From the NCBI RefSeq assembly GCF_022829515.1, contig NZ_JAKSYL010000287.1:245409-309408 (forward strand): DNA of 64,000 bases, read 5' to 3'. The notes beneath the pieces were generated by a model, which was not told the DNA's origin, made no database searches, and saw only the letters and a list, made by a program, of their open reading frames with translations. Positions 34,288 through 43,968 of the stretch are shown one piece after another. The number at the start of each line of letters is the position of its first letter. Within the stretch, counting starts at the first letter, position 1. Source of the DNA: Methylobacterium sp. J-048. Lineage in GTDB: Bacteria; Pseudomonadota; Alphaproteobacteria; Rhizobiales; Beijerinckiaceae. The translations under genes were made by a program, and so were the position numbers.

Positions 34288-36129
34288 TCACGCGTAGTGG
34301 TGTCCGGTATCGCTGACCATCGCCTGAACTTTCGCCGCGAGCGCATCGAGGGCGAACGGCTTGTTCATAATCTCCATGCCCGTCGCCATGCGGCCGTTCC
34401 TAACGGCTGCGCTCGCCGTGTAGCCTGTCAGGAACAGGACCCTCAGCATGGGGCTGTGTACGCGCGCCGCGTCGGCGAGCTGGCGACCGTTCATGCCGCC
34501 GGGCAATCCGACATCGGTGAGAAGGAGATCGATGCAGGCGCGGGATTCGATGATCCGCAAGCCAGCCTTCCCATCCTCGGCTTCCAACACGCTGTAGCCG
34601 AGTTCGGATAGCGCCTCGACGATCAGCATCCTCAGCGCGATCTCGTCTTCGACCACAAGAACGACGGTGCCCGCCTCAGCGAGCGGTAGGCTGGATACCG
34701 CGCTTGCCATCTCGATGCTGTCCACCGGTCCGCGGTGCCGCGGCAGGTAGATCGACACCACGGTTCCTTCCCCGGACTCGCTTCCCAACAGGACATGGCC
34801 ACCAGATTGTTGGACGAAGCCGTAGATCATCGACAAGCCGAGGCCGGTGCCTTCGCCCAGGGGCTTGGTCGTGAAGAACGGCTCGAACACCCGCGCGATC
34901 ACCTCGGGCGGCATGCCGGTGCCTCCATCCGTTACGAAGAGGCCCATGTACTCGCCCGGCGGCACGCTCCCCGGTGCAGTGTCGGCACCGTCGTGCGAAT
35001 GCGGGACGATGCTGTTCCGGCTCTCGATCGTGAGGAAACCGCCATCGGGCATGGCGTCGCGTGCGTTGATCACGAGGTTGAGCATCGCGTTCTCAAGCTG
35101 GTTCGGGTCGCACAGCACCGGCCAGAGATCCGCCGCGAGCCTGGTCTCGACTGCGATCCCGGGCCCAACGGTCCGCCGGAACAGATCCTCCATGCCGGCG
35201 ACCAGCCTGTTCACGTCGGTCGCCTTAGGATCGAGCGTCTGACGTCGCGAGAAGGCGAGGAGCCGATGGGTCAGCGCCGCGGCCCGGTCGACCGAGGTCA
35301 TCGCCATGTCGATGTAGCGCGCCGCCTCCGACGCGCGGTCCTGGGCGATGCGTGTCCGGATGAATTCGAGGCTGCCGGAGATGCCCGCGAGGAGATTGTT
35401 GAAATCGTGGGCGAGCCCCCCGGTCAGCTGACCGACGGCTTCCATCTTGAGCGATTGGCGTAGTGCCTCCTCAATCCGTCCGCGCTCCTCGGCCTCCGCG
35501 TGAAGTCTGGCGTTGGCATCGGTCAGTTCGCGGGTGCGTTCGGCGACGCGATCTTCGAGAACGGTCCGTAAGCCCGCCTCCCGATCCCGCACCTCGCCGA
35601 CGACGCGGATGCGGTCCACGGCACCCGCGATCAAGTTGGCATAGCTGCGCAGGAAGAACGTATCGCTCTCGGTGAACTGGCGCGGAACGTGACTGTCGAT
35701 CTGGAGGATACCAAACGGCGGTCTCTCATGGCCGCCGATGATGAGAACGTTGGCCACCGCCCTGACACCGTTGTCGATCAGGAACTGCGAGTAGCGAAAC
35801 CGCGTCTCCGTCGCGATGTCGGGGGAGATCATGGGCTCACCCGTCCGCAGCGCGTGCCCTTCCGACGTGTCATGCTCGGCGGTGATCGTCGCTTTTCCGA
35901 TGACGCCCGGCCTCCACCCAACCCCCGCGCGCACGCGAAGGGTCTTTCCGTCCTCCTGCAACTCGACGACCTTGGCGAGATCGGTCCCGAGAGCTTCCCC
36001 CGCCAAGCGGCAGGCCTCCGTCAAAATCTCATCGAGGTCATCAGATCGGAGAGCAAGCTCCCCAAATCGGGCGAGCGTTGTTTGTTGGCGAAGGAGCTCC
36101 TGCAAGCCCTTCGATCTGATCCTGCTCAA
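34288..36129 (-). CDS. GAF-domain hybrid histidine kinase with receiver
   Basis: 613 residues. GAF domain at about 15-165 (small-ligand or redox sensing; LGTDLAKVVELQEDGKTL, GVRAVANVLIIGG, PFGILQIDSH), a coiled-coil linker, a HisKA domain with the phospho-His in GGLAHDFNNLLAG, an HATPase_c domain with NLVINARDAM (N box), GGTGMPPEVIARVFEPFFTTKP and GTGLGLSMIYGF (G box), and a C-terminal receiver with acceptor Asp in LLLTDVGLPGG and Lys in NKPF. It belongs to one of two kinase subfamilies in the cluster and its C-terminal half is very close to that of the kinase at 44763. No DNA-binding partner is adjacent. Minus strand, alone. Confidence 0.92.
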   Translation of the reverse strand: MSRIRSKGLQELLRQQTTLARFGELALRSDDLDEILTEACRLAGEALGTDLAKVVELQEDGKTLRVRAGVGWRPGVIGKATITAEHDTSEGHALRTGEPMISPDIATETRFRYSQFLIDNGVRAVANVLIIGGHERPPFGILQIDSHVPRQFTESDTFFLRSYANLIAGAVDRIRVVGEVRDREAGLRTVLEDRVAERTRELTDANARLHAEAEERGRIEEALRQSLKMEAVGQLTGGLAHDFNNLLAGISGSLEFIRTRIAQDRASEAARYIDMAMTSVDRAAALTHRLLAFSRRQTLDPKATDVNRLVAGMEDLFRRTVGPGIAVETRLAADLWPVLCDPNQLENAMLNLVINARDAMPDGGFLTIESRNSIVPHSHDGADTAPGSVPPGEYMGLFVTDGGTGMPPEVIARVFEPFFTTKPLGEGTGLGLSMIYGFVQQSGGHVLLGSESGEGTVVSIYLPRHRGPVDSIEMASAVSSLPLAEAGTVVLVVEDEIALRMLIVEALSELGYSVLEAEDGKAGLRIIESRACIDLLLTDVGLPGGMNGRQLADAARVHSPMLRVLFLTGYTASAAVRNGRMATGMEIMNKPFALDALAAKVQAMVSDTGHHYA

Positions 36130-36912
36130 AATTCACGTCCTCAAAACGCGCGTTCAGGTGCAACGTACATGGAGAACGTCTGTTCAATCATGGCGTCGAA
36201 ACGACGGGGAAACCGAGTTAATACCTTATCTAGACAATAATAATATCATCATTTGATAGACCTGATACACTGTTCATCCTGCGCCGCTGAGCAAAACCGA
36301 CGGCCCCTCACGCAATACGTCCAAATCCGGCGGGTGCCGGTGGTGAGATGCAGCACCGTAGTCGTTCGCCTAATACCAACGCCCGAGGAGGCCGTTGGTC
36401 TGAACTATGGCATCCAAATCACTCGGACCCGTCTGCCGACAGCGTCCGCTCTACAGATATCTAGGTCGGAAGCAGCCGGGCCGAAATCACTCATCCGGTC
36501 ATAAACCTTTGCCTTCCATACTAGCCTACAAGCGGACGTTCCGAATATCCGAAAGGGGTCGTGAGTGGGCTCGGCGACGGTGCCCGCTTTCTCGCATCGC
36601 TGCCCCAAAGCGGACCAGCTGAAAACCACCCGCCGCGGTCGTAGCTCATCCTCCGCCAAGCTGCCGCGAAGCGGACTTTCCGAGGCTTGCCAAGGGTCGC
36701 TGTCGGAACGTCTGGACCAAGGCGAAGTCCCAGGGGCCTGGCTTATTGGTTCGTGGCCATGCCGGGGCACCACCTCCACCATCCAAGCCCCCGGCAGCCG
36801 ACGCTTGTCTCCGCCCTGTCGGGCGATGCGCCGAGGCGCCGGCGCCCTGATGTGTCCGCCGGGCGCTTCCGGCGCGAGGGGTGATGTGACGGGCCGCAAG
36901 ACGCCCCCGCCG
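36130..36912. other. 783-base intergenic region with decayed repeats
   Basis: No credible gene. The left 120 bases are AT-rich and probably hold the promoter of the kinase at 34288. At about 36530, 36607 and 36669 the motif AGCGGAC recurs at about 60-75-base steps, with blocks such as CGCTTTC and CCCCAAAGCGG that resemble the repeat around 18721 and 19372; they look like decayed dispersed-repeat pieces. Confidence 0.45.
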
Positions 36913-39474
36913 TCAGGCGTGGACGGTGAAGCACGCCCCGGGCGTGTTCGCCACCTCCAGCCTGGCGTCGATCTGGTCGAGCATGGCGCGCACGAGCTTC
37001 ATCCCGAGCCCCGTGCCCTTCGGCTTCCGCTCGGCCCAGCCCTCGGGCAGGCCCTCGCCGTCGTCGCAGACCCGCACCCGCACCCGGCCGTCGCCCTCGT
37101 CGCGGACGCTCACCTCGACGTGGCCTTTCCCCGCATCGGTGGAGGCGTATTTGAAGGCGTTGGTCACGAGCTCGGTGGCGATGAGCGAGAGCGCCACCGC
37201 CTTGCGGTAAGGCACCATCACCTTGGCGTCGGCGGTGATGCCGACGGTCTGGCCGTCGCCGGCCATCCCGGAGAGGTCACGGCAAAGGACCTCGATGGTC
37301 TGGCCGAGGTCGACGTCCTCGACGTTCTCCGCCTGGTACAGGCTGTCGTGGACGCGCGCGACGCTCATCACCCGCGCGGACGTCTCGGCGAAGGCCTGCT
37401 TGGCGTCCGGGTCCTTGGTCTGGCGCTGCTGCATCTGCAGGAAGGCCGAGACGATCTGCAGCGAGTTCTTGACCCGGTGGTCGATTTCCCGGCTGAGCAC
37501 GTCCTTCTGCTCGAGGGCCCGCTCCTTGTCGGCGAGCAGCCCGGTCAACTCGTCGATGGTTCGGCGCTGGCGCATTACGATGCCCTCGACGACCTGGGCG
37601 AGCGAGGTCGCGAACGACACCTGCCATTCGGCCCAGGGCCTCGACATCCCGCGCCGCTCCTCGACCCAGCGCTCGAACGACCGTCGCGGCAGGACCGGGG
37701 CCGATCCGCTGCCGGCCGCCAAGGGCTTGCGCGGGGCGCCGCCCCAGGAGACGGTGCTGGGCACCTCGGGCCGGAACCATAGAAGCAGGTTGCGTCGCGC
37801 CTCGTCGACGAAGACCGCAACCACGCCGCTGGCCCGCTCGGCGAAAGCCTCCGCCGGCGGGTAGGCCACGGCCATGGTATGGGTGCTGAATCCGGTCTCC
37901 TCGGGAGGGCGGTTCGCCAGCAGCCAGTCTCGCAGGGCGAGGACCGCGTCCGGTTCCGGCGCCAGCCCGACGATGGCGACCGTCCCGTCCGAGACCACGG
38001 CCGCCCCGCCGGCCTCGAACAGGTCGAGCATCGTCGTCTCCCCCGTCGTCAGCGCGGCGACGTAGTCGTCGGACCGGGTCAACTGACGCACGAGGCGTCC
38101 CTCGGCGGCGAGATGGGCCTGCTGGGCCTCCCAGAGGCGGCGTCCCTCGATCTCCTGCACCCGCATGGCCAACGCCTCGGCCAGCAGGCCGGCCGCGGTG
38201 CGCCCTTCCGGCGGCACGTAGTGCGGTCGCCGGTGATGTCCGATCAGCAGTCCCCAGAGAGCGCCGTCCACGATGATGGAGGCCGACATCGAGCCGTTGA
38301 CGCCGAGGTTGCGCTGGTACTCCAGGTGGATCGGCGAGAGCGAGCGATGCTTGGCGAAGGTGAGGTCGATGGGCTGCCCGGCCAGGTCCGCATCGCCGAT
38401 GAGCGAAACCGGCTCGGCGTCGCGGTCGGTGACGAACCGGCTCCGCGACCGCAGGTAGAGGGCGCGGGCCTGGGCGGGGATGTCGGAGGCCGGGAAGTGC
38501 AGCCCGAGCAGGGAGCGGGACCAATCCGCGACCTTGTCCTCCGCGATGGCCTCGCCGTTCCAGTCGGCGTCGAAGCGATAGACGAGGACGCACTCGAAAC
38601 CGGTGACCGCACGGACCTCGTTCGCGGTCGCCTCGGCGACCTCGGCGACGGTGCGGGCGGCCCGCAGCCGCGCCACGGAGACGCCGGCGTCGTACGGGTG
38701 GGCCGGACCGAAGTCACCCGGCCGGTCCGGGACGGCCTCCAGCTCGACGAGGACACGGTCGGCGTGCGCATGCGCGACCGCGAGGAACGCGGCCCCCTCG
38801 GCCGAGTCCAGGCACAGCGTCCCGCAAACGGTCCGCCCTTCGGCCAGGCCGTTTGCCGCGTGGGCCTGACGGACGCGCGCGACGAACCCGGAGGGGAGGA
38901 TGCCATCCAGCGTCCCGCCGACGAGCGTGGCGCTCCGATGCGGGAAGGCGTCCCCGACGTTCGCCGAGTGCGCGACGATGCGCAGGTCGCCGGGGTCCGC
39001 GACGAGGAGGACTGCATCCGGCTGGACCGAACCGGGGATGTGGATCGGCTCGCGTTCGCACGCGGTGACGTCGACCGGCTCCGCACGCTCGCGGCGTTCG
39101 ACGACGACCTCGGCGGCGGCGTGGGCCGGGACGGATGCGACCGCGACCATGTCGACCCGGTAGCCGTTCGACTGCCCCATCGAAGCCACGTGCAGGTCCA
39201 GGCACATTGGCCCCGTATCGCGGTCGAGGCCGAAGCGCCCGCGGACGTCGACGTGGCCGCGGCGCACGCCAGCCAGGAACCGCCCCCGCCCGCGCGGGAC
39301 GTCGGCGCCGGGCACGAGGTCCTCGAACAGCCGTCGCCCCGCCAAAGTCACGGTGGATTGCCCAAGGAGATCCGCAGCGGCGGGATCGGCCTCGATCACG
39401 ATGCCGGCGTCGTCGATGCGGACGATTCCCGCGGGTGGCCGGGCGCCGACCCTCGATGGTGCGTCCCCGCTCAT
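36913..39474 (-). CDS. PYP-like domain fused to bacteriophytochrome histidine kinase
   Basis: 853 residues. Residues 14-114 align collinearly with photoactive yellow protein: an I-x-x-D-x-x-G-x-I start, LAGRRLFEDLVPGADVPRGR then GRFLAGVRRG at about 45-73, and a final GYRVDMVAV strand. The cysteine that holds p-coumaric acid (PYP Cys69) is Gly56, and the PYP Tyr42 and Glu46 positions read Ala, so no coumaric-acid photochemistry is expected. Then comes a complete phytochrome core: the biliverdin cysteine Cys139 in TACEREPIHIPGSVQP, GAF motif LGLHFPASDIPAQARALY (328-333 is PASDIP), SPIHLEYQRNLGV and GHHRRPHYVP, and a PHY domain with the tongue (WFRPE, PRRSFERWVEE). The C-terminal kinase is of HisKA_2 type (REIDHRVKNSLQIVSAFLQ, His666). 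The start at 39474 overlaps the stop of the receiver gene by four bases. It should sense red/far-red light. Confidence 0.9.
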   Translation of the reverse strand: MSGDAPSRVGARPPAGIVRIDDAGIVIEADPAAADLLGQSTVTLAGRRLFEDLVPGADVPRGRGRFLAGVRRGHVDVRGRFGLDRDTGPMCLDLHVASMGQSNGYRVDMVAVASVPAHAAAEVVVERRERAEPVDVTACEREPIHIPGSVQPDAVLLVADPGDLRIVAHSANVGDAFPHRSATLVGGTLDGILPSGFVARVRQAHAANGLAEGRTVCGTLCLDSAEGAAFLAVAHAHADRVLVELEAVPDRPGDFGPAHPYDAGVSVARLRAARTVAEVAEATANEVRAVTGFECVLVYRFDADWNGEAIAEDKVADWSRSLLGLHFPASDIPAQARALYLRSRSRFVTDRDAEPVSLIGDADLAGQPIDLTFAKHRSLSPIHLEYQRNLGVNGSMSASIIVDGALWGLLIGHHRRPHYVPPEGRTAAGLLAEALAMRVQEIEGRRLWEAQQAHLAAEGRLVRQLTRSDDYVAALTTGETTMLDLFEAGGAAVVSDGTVAIVGLAPEPDAVLALRDWLLANRPPEETGFSTHTMAVAYPPAEAFAERASGVVAVFVDEARRNLLLWFRPEVPSTVSWGGAPRKPLAAGSGSAPVLPRRSFERWVEERRGMSRPWAEWQVSFATSLAQVVEGIVMRQRRTIDELTGLLADKERALEQKDVLSREIDHRVKNSLQIVSAFLQMQQRQTKDPDAKQAFAETSARVMSVARVHDSLYQAENVEDVDLGQTIEVLCRDLSGMAGDGQTVGITADAKVMVPYRKAVALSLIATELVTNAFKYASTDAGKGHVEVSVRDEGDGRVRVRVCDDGEGLPEGWAERKPKGTGLGMKLVRAMLDQIDARLEVANTPGACFTVHA

Positions 39475-39932
39475 GCGCCGCCTGCCGGGAGGACGAGGCC
39501 GTGACGCTCGATGTACCACGGAGCAAGCCGCACGCCTTGCGGCGGGGGTGATCCCGGCGGTGGCCGCCTCAGGCATTCCTCAAGGAACGGCAGCGCCGCC
39601 CCGAACACGCTCTCCGAGAACGGCTTGGGAATGACCGCGGCCGCGCCGTCGAGGTCGTCCGGCAGCTCGCGCGCGTTCGCCGTCATGAACACCACCGTCA
39701 GGCCGGCGACGCCGCGCATGCCCCGGGCGGCTTCCAGTCCGGAGGAACCGTCCTTCAGGCGCAGGTCGACAAAGGCGATGTCGGGCCGGGTCTCGACGGC
39801 GAGGGCGATGGCCTCGTCCCGGGTCACGGCCGTGCCGACCACCTCGTGCCCGGCTTCCTCAAGGAGCATCTCGATCTGCATCAGGATGAGGGTCTCGTCC
39901 TCGACGACGATAATGCGCAGGGGTGGGGTCAT
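39471..39932 (-). CDS. stand-alone response-regulator receiver
   Basis: 153 residues. The receiver fold is complete: acidic pair in VVEDETLI, phospho-acceptor Asp in IAFVDLRLKDG, conserved Thr/Ala at FMTAN and Lys in PKPF. A short proline-rich tail follows (PPPGSPPPQG) but no output domain, so it is a single-domain (CheY/Spo0F-like) regulator or phosphotransfer intermediate. It overlaps the LOV kinase gene upstream and the phytochrome gene downstream by four bases each, so it is the middle gene of the light-sensing operon and probably a phosphoryl acceptor for both kinases (inferred). Confidence 0.9.
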   Translation of the reverse strand: MTPPLRIIVVEDETLILMQIEMLLEEAGHEVVGTAVTRDEAIALAVETRPDIAFVDLRLKDGSSGLEAARGMRGVAGLTVVFMTANARELPDDLDGAAAVIPKPFSESVFGAALPFLEECLRRPPPGSPPPQGVRLAPWYIERHGLVLPAGGA

Positions 39933-41047
39933 GCCGAGGCCGCCTCCGCGGCCGGTCCATGCGGCAACCGGATGGTAACGCGGGTGCCGCGCCCCATCGG
40001 CAGCCACTCGACATCGGCGTCGAGCTGCCGCGACAGGCTCTTGATCAGGCGCCCGACCAGGCCGGACCCCGAAGGCGCCTCGGCGCTTCCCGTGCCGTCG
40101 TACATCACCTCGACCCGCACGTCCCGGCCATCGGGGCGCGTGACCAGGCCGAGGCTTCCCTCGCCCTCCGCGGCGATGGCGGGCCGGAGCACCTCCCGGA
40201 CGACCTCGTTCAGCATCAGCGCCACCGGTTGGGCCTTCGCGGCGGGGAACAGCGCCGCCTCGGTGTCGAGGCTCAGGTGGATGTCGGCGCGCCCGCTCGC
40301 CTGCACCAGGTCCGTGGCGATGGCCCTGGCGCATTCCGCCACGTCGAAGCGGGTGGCGTCGGCCGTCTGGTAGAGTTGCTTGTGCACGGTGCCGAGCGCC
40401 TCGACCCGCTCCTGCATGGTCCGCAGCGCCAGCCTCGCCCTCGGGTCCTCCATGGCCCGCGCCTCCATGCCGAGGAGCGAGGCGATGACCTGGAGGTTGT
40501 TCTTGACCCGATGGTCGACCTCGTGGCCGAGCAGGGTCCGGGCCTCAAGCGCCTGCATGAGCTCCCGCGTCCGCTCCGCGACCTGGCGCTCGACATCGGC
40601 CTTCTCGGTGCGGATGCGAAGGTCCGCGTCGATGCGGTCGGTGACGTCGAGCTGCGAGGCGAAGAAGTACAGGAGCTCGCCGGCCTCGTTGACGACCGGG
40701 CTCATGTAGAGCGCGTTCCAGAAGGTCGTGCCGTCCTTGCGATAGTTCAGCAGGTCCACGGCGATGTCGCGCCGTCCTTCGATGGCCTCGCGGATGCTCA
40801 GGACATCGCCGCGGTCGGTGCCGGGTCCCTGCAGGAACCGGCAGTTGACCCCCATGACCTCGGTGCGGTCGTACCCCGTCATGCGCAGGAACGCGTCGTT
40901 GACGAAGACGATGGGATTGTCCGGGAGGCGGGGGTCGGTGATGACCATCGCCATGCGGGTCGCGCGGATGGCGGCGGCGAACGGGTCGCCCTTGCCATGC
41001 TCGGCCTGCAGGCGGTCGGTCAGGCGCCAGGCTTCGTCTGCTTCCAT
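39929..41047 (-). CDS. LOV-domain histidine kinase (blue-light sensor)
   Basis: 372 residues. The LOV core is fully canonical: GVNCRFLQG with photoactive Cys69 and Gln73, Asn101 in LNYRKDG, Asn111 in FWNALYMSPV and the flavin-flipping Gln132 in FFASQLDVTDR. Blue light should form a Cys-FMN adduct. A coiled linker leads to a HisKA_2-type kinase with HEVDHRVKNNLQVIASLL (His179) and a weakly conserved ATPase domain (LNEVVREVLRPAI replaces the usual NELVTNA). It is the first gene of an operon with the receiver and phytochrome (four-base overlaps). ATG at 41047 was chosen over the longer frame to 41245, which reads like non-coding sequence. Confidence 0.92.
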   Translation of the reverse strand: MEADEAWRLTDRLQAEHGKGDPFAAAIRATRMAMVITDPRLPDNPIVFVNDAFLRMTGYDRTEVMGVNCRFLQGPGTDRGDVLSIREAIEGRRDIAVDLLNYRKDGTTFWNALYMSPVVNEAGELLYFFASQLDVTDRIDADLRIRTEKADVERQVAERTRELMQALEARTLLGHEVDHRVKNNLQVIASLLGMEARAMEDPRARLALRTMQERVEALGTVHKQLYQTADATRFDVAECARAIATDLVQASGRADIHLSLDTEAALFPAAKAQPVALMLNEVVREVLRPAIAAEGEGSLGLVTRPDGRDVRVEVMYDGTGSAEAPSGSGLVGRLIKSLSRQLDADVEWLPMGRGTRVTIRLPHGPAAEAASA

Positions 41048-41301
41048 GCTCTCAGGGTTTTCCGGATCGCGCTGTCGCGCGGCTTGGGGAAGCGAGGATC
41101 GAAGGCCCGCGGCCCACCTTGCCACGAGCGCGCAACCTATCCGAACCGACCGTGAACGGCAAAGCCTGGGACCCCCGCGGGTCGAATGGTCCCTGGGCTC
41201 CGTCCGGCACCGGAGGCTGGGTGCGACGCATCGGCCCAGGTCCACATGGGGCTGTTCACGTTGTATCCTCCCGCCCCCGCCGCCAGACCCCGGAACGCAT
41301 A

Positions 41302-43752
41302 TTGAAAACGGCCGATCACGGACCCGAGGCGCCGGGCGCGAACGCGTTCCCTCCTGGAAAGGGCGAGATGGCCGCCCTGATGCGCGCCCATGATTGGCGA
41401 CTGACCCCGCTCGGGCCCTCGGCCGGCTGGCCGACCGCGCTCAAGGTCGCGGTGAACCTGATCCTGAACTCCCCCGAGAACATGTTCCTCGTCTGGGGAC
41501 CCGAACTCACGTTCCTGTACAACGACGGCTACCGGCCGATGCTCGGCCTACGCCACCCGCGGGCGCTCGGCATGGCCATGCCGGAGATCTGGCCCGACGT
41601 CTGGCAGGACATACGTCCCCTCGTCGAGAAGGCGCTGGCCGGCGAGGCCAGCCGGTTCGCCGACATGCCCCTGACGATGACGCGCTTCGGCGTGGAGGAG
41701 TCGACGTGGTGGTCGTTCTCGTACGCGCCGCTGTGCGACGAGACCGGCGCGGTCCGCGGCATGTTCTGCGTCACCAACGAGAGCACGCAGCGTATGCTCG
41801 GTGAGCGGAACCTGCGGGCGAGCGAGGAAGAGCTCCGCCTCGTCACGGACGCGCTGCCCGTGCTCGTCGCCCGGATCGACCCCAACCTCGTCTACCGGTT
41901 CGCGAACCGCGCCTTCGAGGAGTGGTTCTCGGTCGCCCCGGAGGGCGTTATCGGGCGCAACGTGCGCGACGTCATCGACGCCGCCGCCTTCGAGGCCCGG
42001 CGTCCGGCCTTCGAGGCGGTGCTCGCGGGCGAGCCGACGCGGATCGAGCTGGATTGGACGTTCCCGGACGGCCGGCACCGGGTCGCCGACATCCGCTACA
42101 TCCCCAGGCGGGCGGCGGACGGGACGGCCGACGGCTTCTACGTGTTCGTCCTCGACGTCACCGACCGCAAGCAGGTCGAGCGCCTGCTGCTGGACGCCAA
42201 CCGCAGCCTGGAACGGAGCGTCGAGGCCCGGACCCGCGACCTCGACCAGGTCTGGCGGTTTTCGCGCGACATGCTCTGCGTCGCCGGCCTCGACGGACGC
42301 TTCGTCAACCTCAACCCCGCCTGGACGGAGACGCTCGGCTGGTCCGACGAGGAACTGACGGCGGTCGCCTTCATCGAGCTCGTGCATCCCGACGACCGGG
42401 AGGGCACCAACCTCGCGATGGGCGGCCTGATGCGGGGCGAGGCCGTCACCGGCTTCGAGAACCGGTACCGGCGCAAGGATGGCGACTACCGCTGGCTGTC
42501 CTGGAACGCCGTGGCCCGCGACGGCCTGATCTACAGCGTCGTCCGGGACGTCACGGCCGAGAAGGAGCAGGCCGCCCTGCTCGCCGGTGCGGAGGAGGCC
42601 CTGCGCCAGTCGCAGAAAATGGAGGCCATCGGCCAGCTGACCGGGGGCGTGGCACATGACTTCAACAACCTGCTGACCGTGATCAAGTCGTCGAGCGACC
42701 TGCTGAAGCGTCCGGACCTGTCGGAGGAGCGCCGGCTCCGCTACGTCGGGGCGATCTCGGACACGACGGACCGGGCCGCCAGGCTGACGGGGCAGTTGCT
42801 CGCCTTCTCGCGGCGGCAGTCGCTCAAGCCCGAGGTGTTCGACGCCGGCCGGTCCCTGGCGGCCATCGGCGACATGGTGGGCACGCTGACCGGATCGCGC
42901 ATCGTGGTCGAGGTCGTGATGCCGGAGGGCGTCTGCCTCGTGGACGCCGACCCGAGCCAGTTCGACACGGCGTTGGTGAACATGGTGGTCAACGCGCGCG
43001 ACGCCATGGACGGGGAAGGCCGGCTGACCATCACGGCCCGTGAGGAATCGGGTATGCCGGCGATCCGCTCCCATCCGTCGGAGACGGGGGACTTCGTCGC
43101 CGTGTCAGTGTCCGACACCGGTTCGGGCATCGCCCCCGGCGACATCGGCCGGATCTTCGAGCCCTTCTTCACGACGAAGGCGGTCGGACAGGGCACCGGG
43201 CTCGGCCTGAGCCAGGTCTTCGGCTTTGCCAAGCAATCCGGCGGCGAGGTGCTCGTGGAGAGCGAGCCCGGACGCGGGACGACCTTCACCCTCTACCTGC
43301 CCCGGGCGTCGGGAAGCGTGACGTCCGAGGGGGCGGTCGTCGAAGCGACGCCCCTCGTCGACGGGCACGGGACCTGCGTGCTGGTGGTCGAGGACAACCT
43401 CGACGTCGGCGCCTTCGCCACCCAGACGCTGGGCGAGATCGGCTACGGTACCCATTGGGTTGCGAACGCCAGCGAGGCCCTGGCGGCGCTCGCCGGGAAG
43501 CCGCACGCCTACGACGTGGTGCTGTCGGACGTTGTCATGCCTGGCATGAACGGCGTCGACCTCGGGCGGGAGATCCGGCGACTGCATCCCGACTTGCCGC
43601 TGGTGCTGACCAGCGGCTACAGCCACGTCCTTGCCCAGGAAAGCGACCACGGCTTCGAGCTCCTTCGGAAGCCCTACTCGGTCGAGGCCTTGTCCCGCAT
43701 CCTGCGTCGGGCGGCCTCGAAACGCCGGCATCGCAGCGCGGCCGCGGAGTAG
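41302..43752 (+). CDS. three-PAS hybrid histidine kinase with receiver
   Basis: 816 residues from TTG 41302. The start was set by comparison with the paralogue at 46746, whose ATG lies about the same distance before MGALMRALDW; here the equivalent is MAALMRAHDW. Domains: an N-terminal PAS-like sensor (about 30-160) shared with the paralogue, a second PAS (about 175-300), a third PAS (about 315-430, LGWSDEEL and RRKDGDYRWLSW), HisKA with His452 in GGVAHDFNNLLTVIKSS, HATPase_c (MVVNARDAM, DTGSGIAPGDIGRIFEPFFTTK) and a C-terminal receiver with Asp in VLSDVVMPGMNGVD and Lys in RKPYS. Stimulus unknown. Confidence 0.9.
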   Translation: MKTADHGPEAPGANAFPPGKGEMAALMRAHDWRLTPLGPSAGWPTALKVAVNLILNSPENMFLVWGPELTFLYNDGYRPMLGLRHPRALGMAMPEIWPDVWQDIRPLVEKALAGEASRFADMPLTMTRFGVEESTWWSFSYAPLCDETGAVRGMFCVTNESTQRMLGERNLRASEEELRLVTDALPVLVARIDPNLVYRFANRAFEEWFSVAPEGVIGRNVRDVIDAAAFEARRPAFEAVLAGEPTRIELDWTFPDGRHRVADIRYIPRRAADGTADGFYVFVLDVTDRKQVERLLLDANRSLERSVEARTRDLDQVWRFSRDMLCVAGLDGRFVNLNPAWTETLGWSDEELTAVAFIELVHPDDREGTNLAMGGLMRGEAVTGFENRYRRKDGDYRWLSWNAVARDGLIYSVVRDVTAEKEQAALLAGAEEALRQSQKMEAIGQLTGGVAHDFNNLLTVIKSSSDLLKRPDLSEERRLRYVGAISDTTDRAARLTGQLLAFSRRQSLKPEVFDAGRSLAAIGDMVGTLTGSRIVVEVVMPEGVCLVDADPSQFDTALVNMVVNARDAMDGEGRLTITAREESGMPAIRSHPSETGDFVAVSVSDTGSGIAPGDIGRIFEPFFTTKAVGQGTGLGLSQVFGFAKQSGGEVLVESEPGRGTTFTLYLPRASGSVTSEGAVVEATPLVDGHGTCVLVVEDNLDVGAFATQTLGEIGYGTHWVANASEALAALAGKPHAYDVVLSDVVMPGMNGVDLGREIRRLHPDLPLVLTSGYSHVLAQESDHGFELLRKPYSVEALSRILRRAASKRRHRSAAAE

Positions 43753-43968
43753 GCGCGACCGGGAACACCGGTCGATGCCTGATTTCCGCAGAGCGCAGCC
43801 GCAGGCGCATCGTTGACAAACTTCTTTCCCGAGCCTCGGGTCTGCCTCGACGATACGTTCGATTCCGGGTCACGAAACTTTTTGGGTCTCAATCCGTGCA
43901 GGCTCCGTTGCCGAGGATTTCCTTCCCGCAGCGTCACCCGACCGGTGCCATCATGGATCAAGGTCAAG

